From NCBI GenBank assembly GCA_036675025.1, contig JAKFFN010000224.1:1-33687 (forward strand): a DNA stretch of 33,687 nt. Reading direction: 5' to 3'. The first letter of the stretch is position 1. Each line of letters starts with the position of its first letter. Source of the DNA: JAKFFN01 sp036675025. GTDB taxonomy: Bacteria > Sumerlaeota > Sumerlaeia > Sumerlaeales > Sumerlaeaceae. Both the position numbers and the translations under genes were made by a program. Below are positions 6,800-15,433 of the stretch, one piece after another. Below the pieces are notes generated by a model that did not search any database, was not told the DNA's origin, and worked only from the letters and a program-made list of their open reading frames with translations.

Positions 6800-9583
6800 C
6801 TAAAGCAGTCGGGCCCGAAGAATCCTGGCCAGGGAGTAAATGGCGTCGGTATCCGTTACGGGGTTATGGGCGTAAATGCGCTCCCCTTCAACTCCCCGCG
6901 GTGCCACCACCACCCGCGTTTCCTGCTCGTTCTGCTTTACGTATAGAAGCTCAACTTCGAGTTCGTAATCATGAGCAAACAGGAGTAGCTTTGAGATATC
7001 CTCTTTCTCAATAGCCGGATTGGCGCCCTTATACTGATACTTACTAGGGCCACGGGATGTAGTAGATCGGGATACCAGCTTTGAAACCTGGGTTTTGTAT
7101 TTTTCTACGATTTGTTCGCTGTAATTATTGAAGGCTGTCTCGAAGCGCCTGAACAACTGGCGGGACCTGGTCTCTACGCCAGTTCCACTCAGAAGAAATC
7201 CCGTGGAATCTGGCTGTAAGCGCTGCGCAAGCGTGGCTGCACGGCCGTCGGATAGATCCGTTTCCAAAACCTTCTCCACGTAGGCCAGGAACCGGACGGA
7301 AGCTATAACATCCTGCATCTCAAGCTCTGTAAGAGAGAGATGGAACCGGTTGTCCTGGGTCGTGTGCACCGCACCCGTTTCCACCTGGGGGCTGTGGCCC
7401 TGGTTTCTCAGCTCACGGGCAACTTTGTTCAGGTCTGTTTCGCCAGCCAGCAGCAGCACGTTCTCGCCGTAGCGTTCTTTGATAAACGGGCTGAGCCGCG
7501 GGTGTCTGTAAATGGACTCAAGCACCGTATTGTTATCGGCGATGATGTATCCGCTGCTGCTACCAATGCGAACTTCGCCGTGCTTAGTGCTGCATTCATC
7601 GATGAGCTGGTTTACAGTGGACGGTAATTCCATGCGGCTCAGCGAGGCGAGAAAGCTGATGATTGTGTCTTTATCTGCGCCGCGATCCAGTACCGGGCGC
7701 AGGCTTTCCTTGCTAAGTTCGAACGTGGTCATGACGTCCATGTTTTTAACAAGACACAGTCGTGCGACCTGGAAAGTAGTATCGAGGGATAAGTCTCTTG
7801 GAGCTACAATATCCAAATTAGGCTGCACGATGATCCACTTAGCGCCATGCTGAAAGATACTGTGGAGTGGGTTACCTTCCACTTCTATGTCATAAGTGAG
7901 GTGAATTGCTGACGACGCCACAAGTTTGCGACCTAATGCGGAGAGACGGAACTGGAAGTCTGCAGTAGCCTCGACTCCGGTCGCGTCTTTTCCTTTTTTC
8001 GCCGGTTTGGGATATCGTCCCCCGTTGGATTCTTCTGCTCCGGTATTTGCAATTGCAGTAATTCCGAGGTAGAAGAGCGAATCATGAATGATTTCGCCGA
8101 CGGCATCTTTTACAGAAAGTACACCGCCATATCCCCCTCCCCCGCTTCCGCGGGAAAGGCTCGCATCCAGGGTCGGGGCTAAAGTTTCCCAGAACCTGGC
8201 GTAGCTAACCCACCGGTCTTTTTGTACGAGCCGCAGCGCATTCAGAACAGCTTGCCGCAGTTCTACTACATCAGTCCATAACTGCGGCGGCCGGTCACCC
8301 GCCGGCGCCAGTCCGTCTAAAAAGAACTCGTTCCAGACTAGAGTCTTCGTCCACCATCTAAACAGTGACATGTACGCAGCTTCAGCAGCCTCGAACTGTC
8401 TCGGCATTGTTTCAGAAGCTCGCCACGCGCCATCAACCTCGACAAATCCGCCGCCATCTATGATGTACGTTGCGAGGAAGCTGGCATACTGAGCCTGCTT
8501 AAAGGGTGGAAATATGGCCGCCATCTTCTTAAGATCGGCCTTATTGATACCGCCAGATGTCAGCCGTTTCGGTTGAAAAATATCCATCCGCGCCGAAAAT
8601 ACCGCGAGGTCTCGCAGGATGTCCTGCGAATTGTCCAGAGGTGGCAGCGTTGGAGCATCACGCCGAATTCCGGCCATGGCTTCGATGCGCTGAAGGGAGC
8701 GCATATCCGGTTGGAACCGTTTGCTGATGATCTGGTTGAGATCACGCGGGACAATCAGCGAATTCATGTACTTGTTATGTCCCTGGGACAGTGTAAACAC
8801 CAGACCAGTGGTTTGCGACAGCAGATTGATGTGCTCAGCCTTGCTGTGGTCAACCTTTCGCGCGCCAGTGGCGTCGAGGAGGTCCCGGTAAAGGCACTGC
8901 CCTTTGCGGTTTAAGATGTCCTCGAAAATCTCACGCTCTTCGTCAGAAAGAGTTTCGATGAACTCCTTCAGGTTCTCAGGCTGCGTCAGGAAATTGCGAA
9001 TGCGATACCGCAGTTCGAGCGGCGAAGGTAATTGGTGATCTTCCAGGTTCAGAACCCGCTTGCCCAGTTCCACAAGTTCGTCGGTCGTCAGTTTCCGCAG
9101 AAGATTTCCCAGGAAGCCCTGGCAGTGCGCGGGCAACTCGATAAACATCAGGAAAACTTCAGGCATGAAAAGCCATTGCTCATCCGACGGAGTCATGCCG
9201 GGCAACTCGGTTGCCTCGAAGCAGAGACCTTTCTCAAGCAGGCTCTCTACTACCTTACGGAATGTGCGAATTGCCCCCTTAAACATTCTCTGAGAGAGTT
9301 CTTCGCGCGAAAGTTCACCGCCGTGAATGGCCAGGAATTTCAACGTATCCCGTTCTTCTTCGCTCAGCGAATCCCACATCTGCTCAAAGTAGCTCTCGGA
9401 GTTCATCCGGGGATAAAGAAAATCAGAGATGTGCTCGCCGGAGGTCTGACCGTCAGAAATCTCGCGGTCACCATCACTAAAGCCCCAGTTCTGGCTGATT
9501 TCCATGAGCTGTTGATCAGGCAATTGCCGCAGCAGCGCTCGTAGCTTTAGAGATTCAGATAATGCTGATCGATCAGTAGGCAT
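6800..9583 (-). CDS. XPB-associated protein with helicase-C-terminal-3 type domain
   Basis: This 927-residue protein is the downstream neighbour of the XPB helicase gene, 17 bases after its stop. Around residues 575-690 it has IIVQPNLDIVAPRDL and a following helical segment typical of the helicase-associated family (Helicase_C_3) that sits beside XPB genes in Actinobacteria. A later block (GEVRIGSSSGYIIADNNTVL... LRNQGHSPQVE) is also family-typical. The N-terminal 300 residues are helical, with a possible winged-helix segment near 65-120. The last ~70 residues have a WYL-like pattern. It carries no Walker A motif itself, so it is probably a DNA-binding or regulatory partner rather than a helicase. 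Function in bacteria is not established. Confidence 0.75.
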   Translation of the reverse strand: MPTDRSALSESLKLRALLRQLPDQQLMEISQNWGFSDGDREISDGQTSGEHISDFLYPRMNSESYFEQMWDSLSEEERDTLKFLAIHGGELSREELSQRMFKGAIRTFRKVVESLLEKGLCFEATELPGMTPSDEQWLFMPEVFLMFIELPAHCQGFLGNLLRKLTTDELVELGKRVLNLEDHQLPSPLELRYRIRNFLTQPENLKEFIETLSDEEREIFEDILNRKGQCLYRDLLDATGARKVDHSKAEHINLLSQTTGLVFTLSQGHNKYMNSLIVPRDLNQIISKRFQPDMRSLQRIEAMAGIRRDAPTLPPLDNSQDILRDLAVFSARMDIFQPKRLTSGGINKADLKKMAAIFPPFKQAQYASFLATYIIDGGGFVEVDGAWRASETMPRQFEAAEAAYMSLFRWWTKTLVWNEFFLDGLAPAGDRPPQLWTDVVELRQAVLNALRLVQKDRWVSYARFWETLAPTLDASLSRGSGGGGYGGVLSVKDAVGEIIHDSLFYLGITAIANTGAEESNGGRYPKPAKKGKDATGVEATADFQFRLSALGRKLVASSAIHLTYDIEVEGNPLHSIFQHGAKWIIVQPNLDIVAPRDLSLDTTFQVARLCLVKNMDVMTTFELSKESLRPVLDRGADKDTIISFLASLSRMELPSTVNQLIDECSTKHGEVRIGSSSGYIIADNNTVLESIYRHPRLSPFIKERYGENVLLLAGETDLNKVARELRNQGHSPQVETGAVHTTQDNRFHLSLTELEMQDVIASVRFLAYVEKVLETDLSDGRAATLAQRLQPDSTGFLLSGTGVETRSRQLFRRFETAFNNYSEQIVEKYKTQVSKLVSRSTTSRGPSKYQYKGANPAIEKEDISKLLLFAHDYELEVELLYVKQNEQETRVVVAPRGVEGERIYAHNPVTDTDAIYSLARILRARLL

Positions 9584-9600
9584 TGGTTCTAGGGTTCACG

Positions 9601-11361
9601 TCACTTTGGTATTGTCACTGATTCTTCTGCGGAATCAGCAGTTAGAGGATTAGCATCAACAATGGGTGCAGATTCGATATCGGAGCAACTAAGGACCTGG
9701 ATACAGTAACGATAGCCCTGCTCAGTCAGGAAGAGCGACCGTTTTTTTGCGCATTCCTGGTCCTTACTGTCTTTTGTCACCACGGAGTAAAACCAGGCGC
9801 TGCTTCCATCGGCCTTAGGTCTCAATACCCTGCCTAGCCGCTGGGTCTCTTCCTGCCGTGATCGATAGGTTCCGGAAATCTGGATAGCAACGTTAGCATC
9901 AGGCAGATCAATGGCAAAATTGGCGACCTTTGAAACGATGAGTACGTTCATGTCTCCGGCTTTAAACTTCCCAAAGATCTCTTCGCGTTCAGAGTTCGGT
10001 GTCTGGCCTGTAATGATCGGGGCCTGCGTAAGCTTCTGGATCTGTGCCAGCTGGCCCAGGTACTGACCGATGATAAGAACCCGGTCGCCTTTATGCCGCT
10101 CAAGAAGCTGCTGTACGACGGTAAGCTTGAGCGGGTTTTCCATGCTCAGCCGATATTTCGCCCGCAGATCTGCAACGGCATATTCCAGCTTCAGCTCGTC
10201 GCTCATGGGGATTCGCACTTCCGTGCAGATGGCCTCGGCGATCCAGCCCTGGCTTTCCAGTTCCTTCCACGGCTTGTCGTATCGTTTAGGGCCGATAAGC
10301 GAAAAGACGTCTTCCTCTTTACCGTCTTCGCGCACAAGCGTAGCTGTCAGGCCAAGGCGCCGTTTTGCCTGGATATCTGCTACTGCACGGAAAACGGGTG
10401 CCGGCAACATGTGGACTTCGTCATAGATTATCAGGCCCCAGTTGTGGGCGTCGAACAACTCCATATGTGGAAAATCGTCGGTTTTGCGGTCACGGTAGGT
10501 CAAAATCTGGTAGGTTGAGACTGTTACCGGACAGACGTTCTTTTCCTCACCGCTGTATTCACCTACCTGGTCTGCAGCCAGGGTTGTCTTGTCGACAATC
10601 TCGCTTTTCCACTGGCGCAGCGCCGTCACGTTGGTGGTCAGGATCAGCGTCTTCTGCTTTACCATTGTCATGGCGGTAATGCCAATGATCGTTTTGCCAG
10701 CGCCGCATGGGAGTACAAGCACACCACTACCGCCAGTAGCCGCGCCACCGCAGTAAAACATCTCTGCGGCTTCGTGCTGATATTCACGGATATGAAACGG
10801 GCGCCCACGAGTGGTAACTTCGCGAAATGATACGTCGAGCGCGTCGCCTTCAATAAACCCAGCCAGATCTTCAACGGGGTAGCCCTGTTTGATAAGAGCC
10901 TGCTTGAGACGTCCACGTGTCCCCGGCTGCACCAGAATTTCGAGTTCCGAAATGCGGGTGCCTAAAAATTCTCGTACAGCAGGGGCAGCAAGAATTTCCT
11001 CCGCTACAAACAAGGTCTGGCAAGCAAGCATGAGCTCACCATCGTCTTCCCTTTTCAGCAGCTTGATAGTACCGAAACGTCCGAGCAGTTCCTTAATTTC
11101 AGTAATGACGTTGCCAGGCACATCATACTTCGCGAACTTTTCAAATCCATCACTGATCTGCTGCAACGTGATGCCAGCCGATGCGGCGTTCCATAACGAC
11201 AGGGGCGTAATGGTATAAGTGTGAAGATACTCAGGGCTCTTGGTCAGCTCTGCGAACTGATTTATGAAAGCTCTCGCGTCTTCGTAATGAGGCCCCATGG
11301 TTTCGAGAAGAACCGACATGTCGGACTGGACAATCAGGGGGTTTTCCGGGTTATAACCCAT
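9601..11361 (-). CDS. XPB/Rad25-family DNA helicase
   Basis: This is a 586-residue superfamily 2 helicase. Residues 1-170 form an N-terminal helicase-associated and damage-recognition-like region. RecA domain 1 carries Walker A PCGAGKT (218-224), the DEVH box (314-317) and TATLVRED (339-346), whose R-E-D matches the RED motif known from XPB. RecA domain 2 ends with motif VI QRLGRVLR (507-514). Eukaryotic XPB opens DNA in TFIIH; archaeal XPB pairs with the Bax1 nuclease. In bacteria its role is unclear, with repair or transcription-coupled processes the usual suggestion. It is the first gene of the minus-strand run, and its ATG follows an AGAGAGG about 17 bases upstream with a small palindrome between. 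Confidence 0.93.
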   Translation of the reverse strand: MGYNPENPLIVQSDMSVLLETMGPHYEDARAFINQFAELTKSPEYLHTYTITPLSLWNAASAGITLQQISDGFEKFAKYDVPGNVITEIKELLGRFGTIKLLKREDDGELMLACQTLFVAEEILAAPAVREFLGTRISELEILVQPGTRGRLKQALIKQGYPVEDLAGFIEGDALDVSFREVTTRGRPFHIREYQHEAAEMFYCGGAATGGSGVLVLPCGAGKTIIGITAMTMVKQKTLILTTNVTALRQWKSEIVDKTTLAADQVGEYSGEEKNVCPVTVSTYQILTYRDRKTDDFPHMELFDAHNWGLIIYDEVHMLPAPVFRAVADIQAKRRLGLTATLVREDGKEEDVFSLIGPKRYDKPWKELESQGWIAEAICTEVRIPMSDELKLEYAVADLRAKYRLSMENPLKLTVVQQLLERHKGDRVLIIGQYLGQLAQIQKLTQAPIITGQTPNSEREEIFGKFKAGDMNVLIVSKVANFAIDLPDANVAIQISGTYRSRQEETQRLGRVLRPKADGSSAWFYSVVTKDSKDQECAKKRSLFLTEQGYRYCIQVLSCSDIESAPIVDANPLTADSAEESVTIPK

Positions 11362-11575
11362 ACGCGGTAATACGTTACCTCTCTTGCAGAATCATTGTCT
11401 GAAAGTCTTTTTTAGTAAGTTGCAATGTCTTACGGTATTTACACGCTAACTCAGCATGAGAATTTACCGATCACTTTTCTGGAAGTCCAGAAGAAAATTC
11501 CTCGATTATTTCTTAATACATGAGCCAGCATTTTAGCCTTGAAGCGCCCTTCGAAGGCTCATTTGAGTATCTCCT
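11362..11575. promoter_or_regulatory. Divergent regulatory region between xpb and the SPOUT methylase gene
   Basis: The 214-base A+T-rich gap must hold promoters for both directions, though I cannot fix -35/-10 pairs with confidence. Two structures stand out. One is a short palindrome GGTAA-TACG-TTACC at 11366-11379, immediately upstream of the xpb start codon. The other is a hairpin, AGCCTTGAAG (11535-11544) with CTTCGAAGGCT (11549-11559) and one bulged base, just upstream of the methylase start. Either could be an operator or an RNA structure covering the ribosome-binding region. Confidence 0.4.
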
Positions 11576-12142
11576 ATGCGACGTAAAATTTATGCGGCTC
11601 TCATTCATTATCCCGTTGTTGATAAACGAGGGACATTAGTTTCGACCTCGGTTACAAACCTCGATATCCATGATATAAGCCGTAGCGCCCGAACTTACGG
11701 GCTGGACGGGTATTATCTTATAACGCCCGTTGAGGCGCAGCACTGGCTGATTTCGAAAATTCTGGCCCATTGGGAAACCGGCTGGGGATCGCGGTATAAC
11801 GAGAATCGCAAAGAAGCACTGAGTATCACGCGCAGCAAAACAGACATTGGTAAAATGGCTGAGGAGATTGAAGCGGAATGCGGTCAATCGCCGCAGTTTG
11901 TTGTGACCTCAGCCAGAAGATACCCCAACAGCATCAGCTACGAGGACCTGCGCACACAGTTGGCTATTGATGGGCCGCCCATTGTTCTGCTGTTTGGCAC
12001 CGGGTGGGGACTGCATCCGGAAATTGTAACTGAAGCTGACTTTGTTCTTGAGCCCATTCCGGGTAGCGGTAATTTTAATCATCTTTCAGTCCGGGCTGCA
12101 GCGGCTATTATTTTTGATCGTTTGCTGGGGCAGGCAGACTGA
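11576..12142 (+). CDS. SPOUT-class SAM-dependent RNA methyltransferase
   Basis: The 188-residue product matches the small RNA methyltransferase family PF09936: IYAALIHYPVVDKRG at the N-terminus, TSVTNLDIHDISRSARTYG in the middle, and LFGTGWGLHPEI and FNHLSVRAAAAIIFDRLLG at the end. The last two are the glycine-rich and trefoil-knot SAM-binding elements. In other bacteria this gene usually lies in the rpsP-trmD-rplS region; here it stands alone, divergent from xpb. The RNA target is unknown to me. The ATG has no good Shine-Dalgarno sequence, and a hairpin lies 17 bases upstream, so translation may be controlled by structure. Confidence 0.88.
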   Translation: MRRKIYAALIHYPVVDKRGTLVSTSVTNLDIHDISRSARTYGLDGYYLITPVEAQHWLISKILAHWETGWGSRYNENRKEALSITRSKTDIGKMAEEIEAECGQSPQFVVTSARRYPNSISYEDLRTQLAIDGPPIVLLFGTGWGLHPEIVTEADFVLEPIPGSGNFNHLSVRAAAAIIFDRLLGQAD

Positions 12143-12206
12143 TGAGGCTGGCAGGGCGGCAACAAAGATTGATTTTGCGGGTATTGTTCACTACTGGAGG
12201 TGAGTC

Positions 12207-13739
12207 GTGAAGAACTGGGCAGCCGGATTAGTGGGTCTTTGCACCCTGAGCTTGATGACGTTCTCGCTATCAGCACAAACTGGTAACGAGCCGAGCAGGC
12301 AGGAACGGATTCGTGAGCATAATGAGCGGATCCGAAAAATTATTGAGGAAAGCCAGAAGCGCAGGGCAGAGCAGCAGGCAGCCCAACAGGGGCAGCAGCC
12401 GCCTGCCGCACCAGGTCAGCCTGCCGGTACAACGCCAACTCCTGCGGCTGGAGCCCCGGGGGCACCCGGAGCTGTGGCTACTCCACCGGCTGCCGCTCAA
12501 CCGGGACAGCCGCTGCCGACTGGTCCCGTGCAGAACGCGCGGATGACGCCTCCCATACAAAAACCCGGCCAGACCCCACTGCCGCAAGGCCAGGCTCCAC
12601 AATCAGCTCGCAGCGAATCCAGAACGATTCTCATGTTTCACCCGATTGACAGCATAGTGGACGTGGGTGAACGCTTCAAAACGGATTTGGTCGCGGAAAC
12701 GAAAGAGGGGGAGATTGACGAGATCTCGATACTGCTTAAGTATCCTCGCCATATCCTGAATCCTCTTGCCCTGGATCATGGCCAACTTGACCCATATGTT
12801 AAAGATAAGATCGACTACGAGTTCAACCCGGAACAGGGTACCATTTATCTACACGCAAAGCTGAAGTCTCCCCAGAGATTTGGCCAGAAGCCACTCGTAT
12901 CGCTGGTTTGGGAAGCACTGGAACCTACGGATGGTGCAGTGATTTCCTATGAATTTGGAGAACCAAAGACGACCGGGCTATTTCTGAACGGAAGCAACCT
13001 GCTGGGTACCTTGCCCGGCGCCGAGGATGGCGTAATCCGGACGATGGTGCAGGTTAAGGATCCGAAGTCAAAGATGACGGTGACTAAGCTGCAAGACAAG
13101 GGAGTCCTAATCGGCAACATGCCAGAAACATCGGCCGATGACGTCGTAGAGAATCTGGAACTAAAACTGGTTCCCAGCGCGACAACGGTTAAGGCCGGAG
13201 AGGTTTTTGATGTAGGCGTTTTTCTCGAGAATCCGGAGTCAGAACTCGTTGATAAAATCCGTCTCTATCTCCAGTTTGATCCCGCTACCCTGCAGGTGGT
13301 TGACAGCGATGCCGGGAACGTGGTGACCAGGGGAACGAACATCCTCGACGCTTTTGCCCGCGCCGAATTTCCCTTCGATTATTACCGATATAACTATGCC
13401 GATAACAAAGCCGGGGATATCGTTTACGAGGTGTCGGCTTCGAACTCTAAGGTGAGGGGCGACGGCAAGTTCGCAGTTATCAGGTTGAAGGCTCTGCGCG
13501 AGGTACCGCGTACAGAACTCGTGCTGGTGCAGAATGCGGAAGGCCTCGTGCCAACTTCGGATGTTACTTACCTCGCGCAGTCGCGACTGCAGTCAGATGC
13601 GGGGAGTGAAGCAAAGCCGCTGGAAGGACTTGCTATTCGTGTACAGGGTCAACTACCTGTCGAAGAGGCAAGTATAGAAGGGTCTATAAATCCCTTTGAA
13701 AGTGAATTGGCCCAGCGAATGCGTAGAAACGGCAATTAA
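12207..13739 (+). CDS. Secreted protein with two cohesin-like domains
   Basis: The 510-residue product starts with GTG, preceded by a strong GGAGGTGA site. A signal peptide (1-23, cleavage after LSA) is followed by a charged helix (about 28-56) and a Pro/Ala/Gln-rich linker (about 57-135). Two beta-sandwich segments follow, both beginning with the cohesin-type pattern V-x-x-G-E-x-F-x-x-x-V. The first is at about 140-255 (VDVGERFKTDLV ... ISILLKYPRHIL). The second, clearer one is at about 318-455 (VKAGEVFDVGVFL ... IRLYLQFDPATLQVV). Cohesin-like domains occur in many non-cellulosomal surface proteins, and no dockerin is seen here. Its likely place is the periplasm or cell surface. The next gene, 39 bases on, encodes another secreted protein, so the two may be co-transcribed. 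Confidence 0.7.
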   Translation: MKNWAAGLVGLCTLSLMTFSLSAQTGNEPSRQERIREHNERIRKIIEESQKRRAEQQAAQQGQQPPAAPGQPAGTTPTPAAGAPGAPGAVATPPAAAQPGQPLPTGPVQNARMTPPIQKPGQTPLPQGQAPQSARSESRTILMFHPIDSIVDVGERFKTDLVAETKEGEIDEISILLKYPRHILNPLALDHGQLDPYVKDKIDYEFNPEQGTIYLHAKLKSPQRFGQKPLVSLVWEALEPTDGAVISYEFGEPKTTGLFLNGSNLLGTLPGAEDGVIRTMVQVKDPKSKMTVTKLQDKGVLIGNMPETSADDVVENLELKLVPSATTVKAGEVFDVGVFLENPESELVDKIRLYLQFDPATLQVVDSDAGNVVTRGTNILDAFARAEFPFDYYRYNYADNKAGDIVYEVSASNSKVRGDGKFAVIRLKALREVPRTELVLVQNAEGLVPTSDVTYLAQSRLQSDAGSEAKPLEGLAIRVQGQLPVEEASIEGSINPFESELAQRMRRNGN

Positions 13740-13778
13740 GTTTTCTATTTAAGCTCGAACTGACAGGAGAAACCTCGT

Positions 13779-14069
13779 ATGACCGCTGTTGGAGTTCGCC
13801 TTTTGGCGATTGCATGTTTGATGGGCATTACGGCTACGGGATCAGCCGTTTACTTCAGCCAGGAATATGAAGAGGCACGCCGTTGGTACGGCCTGCGCCA
13901 TTACTACGGATATCCGTATCACTGGTCGCTGGGTCTACGCTATGATCCGTACTGGTCTTATAACACGAGCTACTTCCCCGAGACGTATCACGGAGACGGC
14001 TCCTATTACGGAATCGGCTATAGCGGGTATAATGGCGACGGCTGGTACGGAAGCTATTATTACTGGTAA
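13779..14069 (+). CDS. Small secreted tyrosine-rich protein
   Basis: The 96-residue product has a hydrophobic N-terminal segment (about 5-24) that could be a signal peptide. The remainder is extraordinarily rich in tyrosine (20 Tyr in 96 residues) with glycine, tryptophan, serine and aspartate, and it ends in GSYYYW. It has no cysteine after the leader. An ACAGGAGAAA ribosome-binding site lies before the ATG and a strong terminator follows directly, so this is a real gene. No family is recognised. Tyr/Gly/Trp-rich secreted peptides can be structural or cross-linked matrix components, but that is inference. Confidence 0.7.
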   Translation: MTAVGVRLLAIACLMGITATGSAVYFSQEYEEARRWYGLRHYYGYPYHWSLGLRYDPYWSYNTSYFPETYHGDGSYYGIGYSGYNGDGWYGSYYYW

Positions 14070-14073
14070 AACA

Positions 14074-14110
14074 GAAATGGGCTGCACTCGTTTAGAGTGC
14101 AGCCCTGAAA
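14074..14110. terminator. Bidirectional terminator between the Tyr-rich gene and the aminotransferase
   Basis: A perfect 11-bp stem (14079-14089 with 14095-14105, GGGCTGCACTC and its complement) closes a five-base GTTTA loop. On plus it is followed by TGAAATTTTCG; on minus by CATTTCTGTTTT. It lies between two convergent genes and can serve both. Confidence 0.85.
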
Positions 14111-14128
14111 TTTTCGTTTGTGTCGGGC

Positions 14129-15334
14129 TTAGCCGCGTAGACCGTTAAGGAAAATTTCCATCTTTTCGAGGGCGAGTTTGATCCGCTCGGTGCTTGATGC
14201 ATAGCTTGCGCGGATAAAACCTTCTCCACATGAACCAAACGCTGTGCCTGGAACAACCGCAACTTTCTGCTCCTGAAGCAACTGTGTGCAAAACTCTTCG
14301 CTGGTGAGTCCAAACGCTTCAATATTAGCGAACGCATAGAATGCGCCTTCTGGAACCAGGGTTTTAAGACCTAACCGGTTAAAGCCCTCAACAATCAGGT
14401 CGCGCCTTTCCTGGTACTCTCCCCGCATCCTTGCCACATCATCATCGCAATAACGCAACGCTTCAATCGCCCCAAATTGACTGATGGTTGGCGAACACAT
14501 GATCGTGTACTGATGAATCTTACACATAGCGGCCGTGATCTCCGGAGGTGCGCACGAGTAGCCAAGGCGCCATCCCGTCATCGCATGGGCTTTGCTGAAC
14601 CCGTTGATCAGGATAACGTACTCTTTCATCCCGGGCAACGAAGACAGGGAAACGTGTTCTTTATCGTAGGTGAGTTCCCCGTAAATCTCATCGCTTATGC
14701 AGAGCAGGTCATTGCTCTTGATAAAGTCGGCCAGTTTTTCCAGGTCGCCACGATCAAACGTGTTCCCAGCCGGATTGCTGGGATAGTTGATCATTATCGC
14801 TTTGGTCTTATGCGTTACTCTTTTCTGCAGCTCATCGAGGTTCGCCCTGAAACCGTCTTCCTGGTACGTCGGAAACAGTATGGGCACTCCCCCGGCCAAC
14901 TCAACTGAGGGTGCATAGGATACGTAGCAGGGTTGCAATACGATGACTTCTTCGCCCGGGTTAACGATTGCCCTTAGTGCGATATCGATAGCCTCGCTTG
15001 CTCCAACGGTAATAAGAATCTCTGAGACAGGATCGTAAGAAACGCCATACTTGCCTTCCAGCCACTCGGCGATAACCTGTCGCAGTTCCAGTAACCCCCA
15101 GTTGCTTGTGTAGCTGGTCCGCCCGGCATGAAGCTCCGCGATTGCGCGGTCACGTATGCGAGCTGGCGTATCAAAATCCGGTTCGCCCACTCCAAGGCTG
15201 ACTACATCATCCATGCCGATGACGAGCTCAAAGAACCGGCGAATGCCACTGGGGGCCATAGCTGCAACACCAACATTAACCTTTGATGCAAGGTCTCGCT
15301 TCGGAGCTGTCGATGTTGTAACTGGCAGTGCCAT
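14129..15334 (-). CDS. Class I/II PLP-dependent aminotransferase
   Basis: The 401-residue product is a fold-type I aminotransferase of the aspartate aminotransferase superfamily. It shows SLGVGEPDFDTP (47-57), SYTSNWGLLELR near 74-85, NYPSNPAGN (183-191), SDEIYGELTYD (214-224), the PLP-binding lysine in NGFSKAH (Lys249), and the carboxylate-binding arginine in FIRASYAS near the C-terminus. The full catalytic set is intact. Substrate (aspartate, alanine or aromatic amino acids) cannot be fixed from sequence by eye. It is transcribed away from lepB's 3' end, 99 bases downstream of it. Confidence 0.9.
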   Translation of the reverse strand: MALPVTTSTAPKRDLASKVNVGVAAMAPSGIRRFFELVIGMDDVVSLGVGEPDFDTPARIRDRAIAELHAGRTSYTSNWGLLELRQVIAEWLEGKYGVSYDPVSEILITVGASEAIDIALRAIVNPGEEVIVLQPCYVSYAPSVELAGGVPILFPTYQEDGFRANLDELQKRVTHKTKAIMINYPSNPAGNTFDRGDLEKLADFIKSNDLLCISDEIYGELTYDKEHVSLSSLPGMKEYVILINGFSKAHAMTGWRLGYSCAPPEITAAMCKIHQYTIMCSPTISQFGAIEALRYCDDDVARMRGEYQERRDLIVEGFNRLGLKTLVPEGAFYAFANIEAFGLTSEEFCTQLLQEQKVAVVPGTAFGSCGEGFIRASYASSTERIKLALEKMEIFLNGLRG

Positions 15335-15433
15335 TATACCTTATCCTATGAGTTTTAGATTATCTGCTTTGTGCTTCCACACTTCACTGTATACTGCCAC
15401 CGACCATTTATGATCAGGCAAATGGGGTCTGAC

